7,582 nucleotides of DNA from NCBI GenBank assembly GCA_031273645.1, contig JAISRM010000164.1, positions 1-7,582 on the forward strand, written 5' to 3'. This DNA is from Endomicrobium sp. Lineage in GTDB: Bacteria; Elusimicrobiota; Endomicrobiia; Endomicrobiales; Endomicrobiaceae. The notes beneath the pieces are model-generated. The model was given only the letters and a program-made list of their open reading frames with translations, ran no database searches and was not told where the DNA came from. The translations under genes and the position numbers were made by a program. Shown piece after piece: positions 7,124 through 7,582 of this stretch; positions within the stretch are counted from its first letter, which is position 1, and each line of letters begins with the position of its first letter.

Positions 7124-7129
7124 AGGGGG
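7124..7129 (+). promoter_or_regulatory. Strong Shine-Dalgarno (AGGGGG) for yggU
   Basis: AGGGGG at 7124-7129 sits five bases before ATG 7135, inside the 20-base gap after the proC stop. It is the clearest ribosome binding site in the operon and supports this start codon. Confidence 0.75.
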
Positions 7130-7134
7130 AATAA

Positions 7135-7398
7135 ATGGTCATAAAAGTAAGGGTGATTCCAAATTCAAAAAGAAACGAGGTCGTAAGCAGAATCGGATCT
7201 ATTTTAAGAGTTAAGATTTCTGCTCCGGCCGTAGAAGGAAAAGCCAATGAAGAGCTTTGCGAGTTTTTATCTGACTTTTTTGACGTAAAAAGATCTCAGG
7301 TATTTTTAAGAAAGGGCGAGCGCGGAAGAGAAAAAACTATAGAAATAAGCGGCCGTTCAGAAGAAGAATTAGATGAAGTTCTCGACACTATCCCCTAA
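7135..7398 (+). CDS. yggU: YggU/DUF167 family small protein
   Basis: This 87-residue protein belongs to the DUF167 (YggU) family, whose biochemical role is not established. The family signature is clear: VRVIPNSKRNEV near the N-terminus, then ISAPAVEGKANEELCEFLSD (residues 28-47; the GKAN block is the most conserved), then the GERGREKTIEI segment where glycine, arginine and lysine are conserved. Length is close to the family norm. It is the last gene of the yggS-proC operon and is probably soluble and cytoplasmic, since there is no signal peptide or membrane segment. In many bacteria a membrane protein gene, yggT, stands between yggS/proC and yggU; here it is absent. Confidence 0.92.
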   Translation: MVIKVRVIPNSKRNEVVSRIGSILRVKISAPAVEGKANEELCEFLSDFFDVKRSQVFLRKGERGREKTIEISGRSEEELDEVLDTIP

Positions 7399-7401
7399 AG
7401 C

Positions 7402-7423
7402 GCGCGCCGGCGCGCAGCGCTGC
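7402..7423. repeat. GC-rich double palindrome just after yggU
   Basis: Two perfect palindromes overlap by two bases: gcgcgccggcgcgc at 7402-7415 and gcagcgctgc at 7414-7423. They start four bases after the yggU stop. The block is far more GC-rich than its surroundings. No T-run follows, so it is not a standard terminator on the plus strand; it could form a 3' mRNA hairpin or bind a dimeric protein. Confidence 0.6.
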
Positions 7424-7459
7424 AAAAACAAAACGGCAGAACATAAAGCGCAAAAGCCG

Positions 7460-7486
7460 CGCCGCATTTGACGGGCGTTTTTTTTT
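7460..7486 (+). terminator. Intrinsic terminator of the yggS-proC-yggU operon
   Basis: cgccg at 7460-7464 pairs with cgggcg at 7472-7477 (one bulged G) around a seven-base loop, and nine T follow at 7478-7486. The long T-run and the position 62 bases past the last stop codon fit Rho-independent termination. Confidence 0.65.
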
Positions 7487-7538
7487 AAAGTTTTCAACTT
7501 TTTTTGTATTCATGATGTATTAATGTTCTTTTACTCCC

Positions 7539-7556
7539 ACAGGCTTCGCCTGTTTT
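7539..7556 (+). terminator. Small perfect hairpin followed by four T, possible second terminator
   Basis: acaggc (7539-7544) and gcctgt (7548-7553) form a perfect six-pair stem closing a three-base TTC loop, followed by a T-run ending at 7556. It may be a weak back-up terminator or part of an intergenic repeat. The T-run is short, so termination is uncertain. Confidence 0.4.
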
Positions 7557-7564
7557 ATGGAAAC

Positions 7565-7575
7565 AGACAGTGTCT
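7565..7575. promoter_or_regulatory. Short inverted repeat AGACA-G-TGTCT, possible operator
   Basis: Five-base arms flank a single central G, eight bases from the right edge. It may belong to the control region of the next gene, which is not in view. The size alone is compatible with chance. Confidence 0.25.
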
Positions 7576-7582
7576 ATTTAAT

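Noticed and set aside
7388..7513. A 42-codon minus-strand frame from ATG at 7513, basic and short
   Set aside because: No Shine-Dalgarno at a usable distance, it runs through the terminator and palindromes and overlaps the end of yggU; low-complexity basic composition.
7501..7535. Promoter (ttgtat with tattaa) to the right of the operon
   Set aside because: Spacing between the two elements is wrong for a sigma70 promoter and no start codon with a ribosome site is in view.

Overview
The window looks like a bacterial chromosome segment from a diderm organism: it encodes the C-terminal part of a type V (autotransporter) surface protein with an outer-membrane beta-barrel, followed by a small housekeeping operon. 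Coding sequence is moderately AT-rich with many GGC/AGC/AAA/ATA codons. My best guess is the phylum Elusimicrobiota (Endomicrobium-like), based on the overall style of the giant repeat autotransporter. This is an impression and not a proof; a 16S or marker-gene link would be needed.

Bases 1-5513 are a single reading frame already open at the first base, so the N-terminus (signal peptide and any earlier repeats) lies outside the window. In frame 3, visible residue n is at base 3n, giving 1836 visible residues. In order it holds: a tandem array of 88-90-residue passenger repeats (1-2075); a less repetitive beta-rich passenger (2076-3100); a short region with chlamydial Pmp-type GGAI/FxxN repeats (about 3087-3314); one more isolated autotransporter-type strand repeat (3519-3608); a pre-barrel helical segment (4047-4290); a barrel of about 267 residues (4308-5108); and an unexpected hydrophilic extension of 134 residues after the barrel.

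Bases 5514-5610 hold a likely intrinsic terminator for the autotransporter gene and an exact extended -10 promoter for the next unit. Bases 5611-7398 are a tight three-gene operon: yggS (PLP homeostasis protein), proC (pyrroline-5-carboxylate reductase, overlapping yggS by 14 bases) and a yggU/DUF167 gene. yggS and proC are neighbours in many bacteria. The operon is closed by a hairpin plus nine T at about 7460-7486.

Bases 7399-7582 hold no gene I can support. They contain a GC-rich double palindrome, the operon terminator, a small perfect hairpin and a short operator-like inverted repeat near the edge. I see no CRISPR, insertion sequence, tRNA or rRNA. The most interesting content is the mosaic repeat array and the post-barrel extension of the autotransporter; I do not see evidence for a wholly new system.
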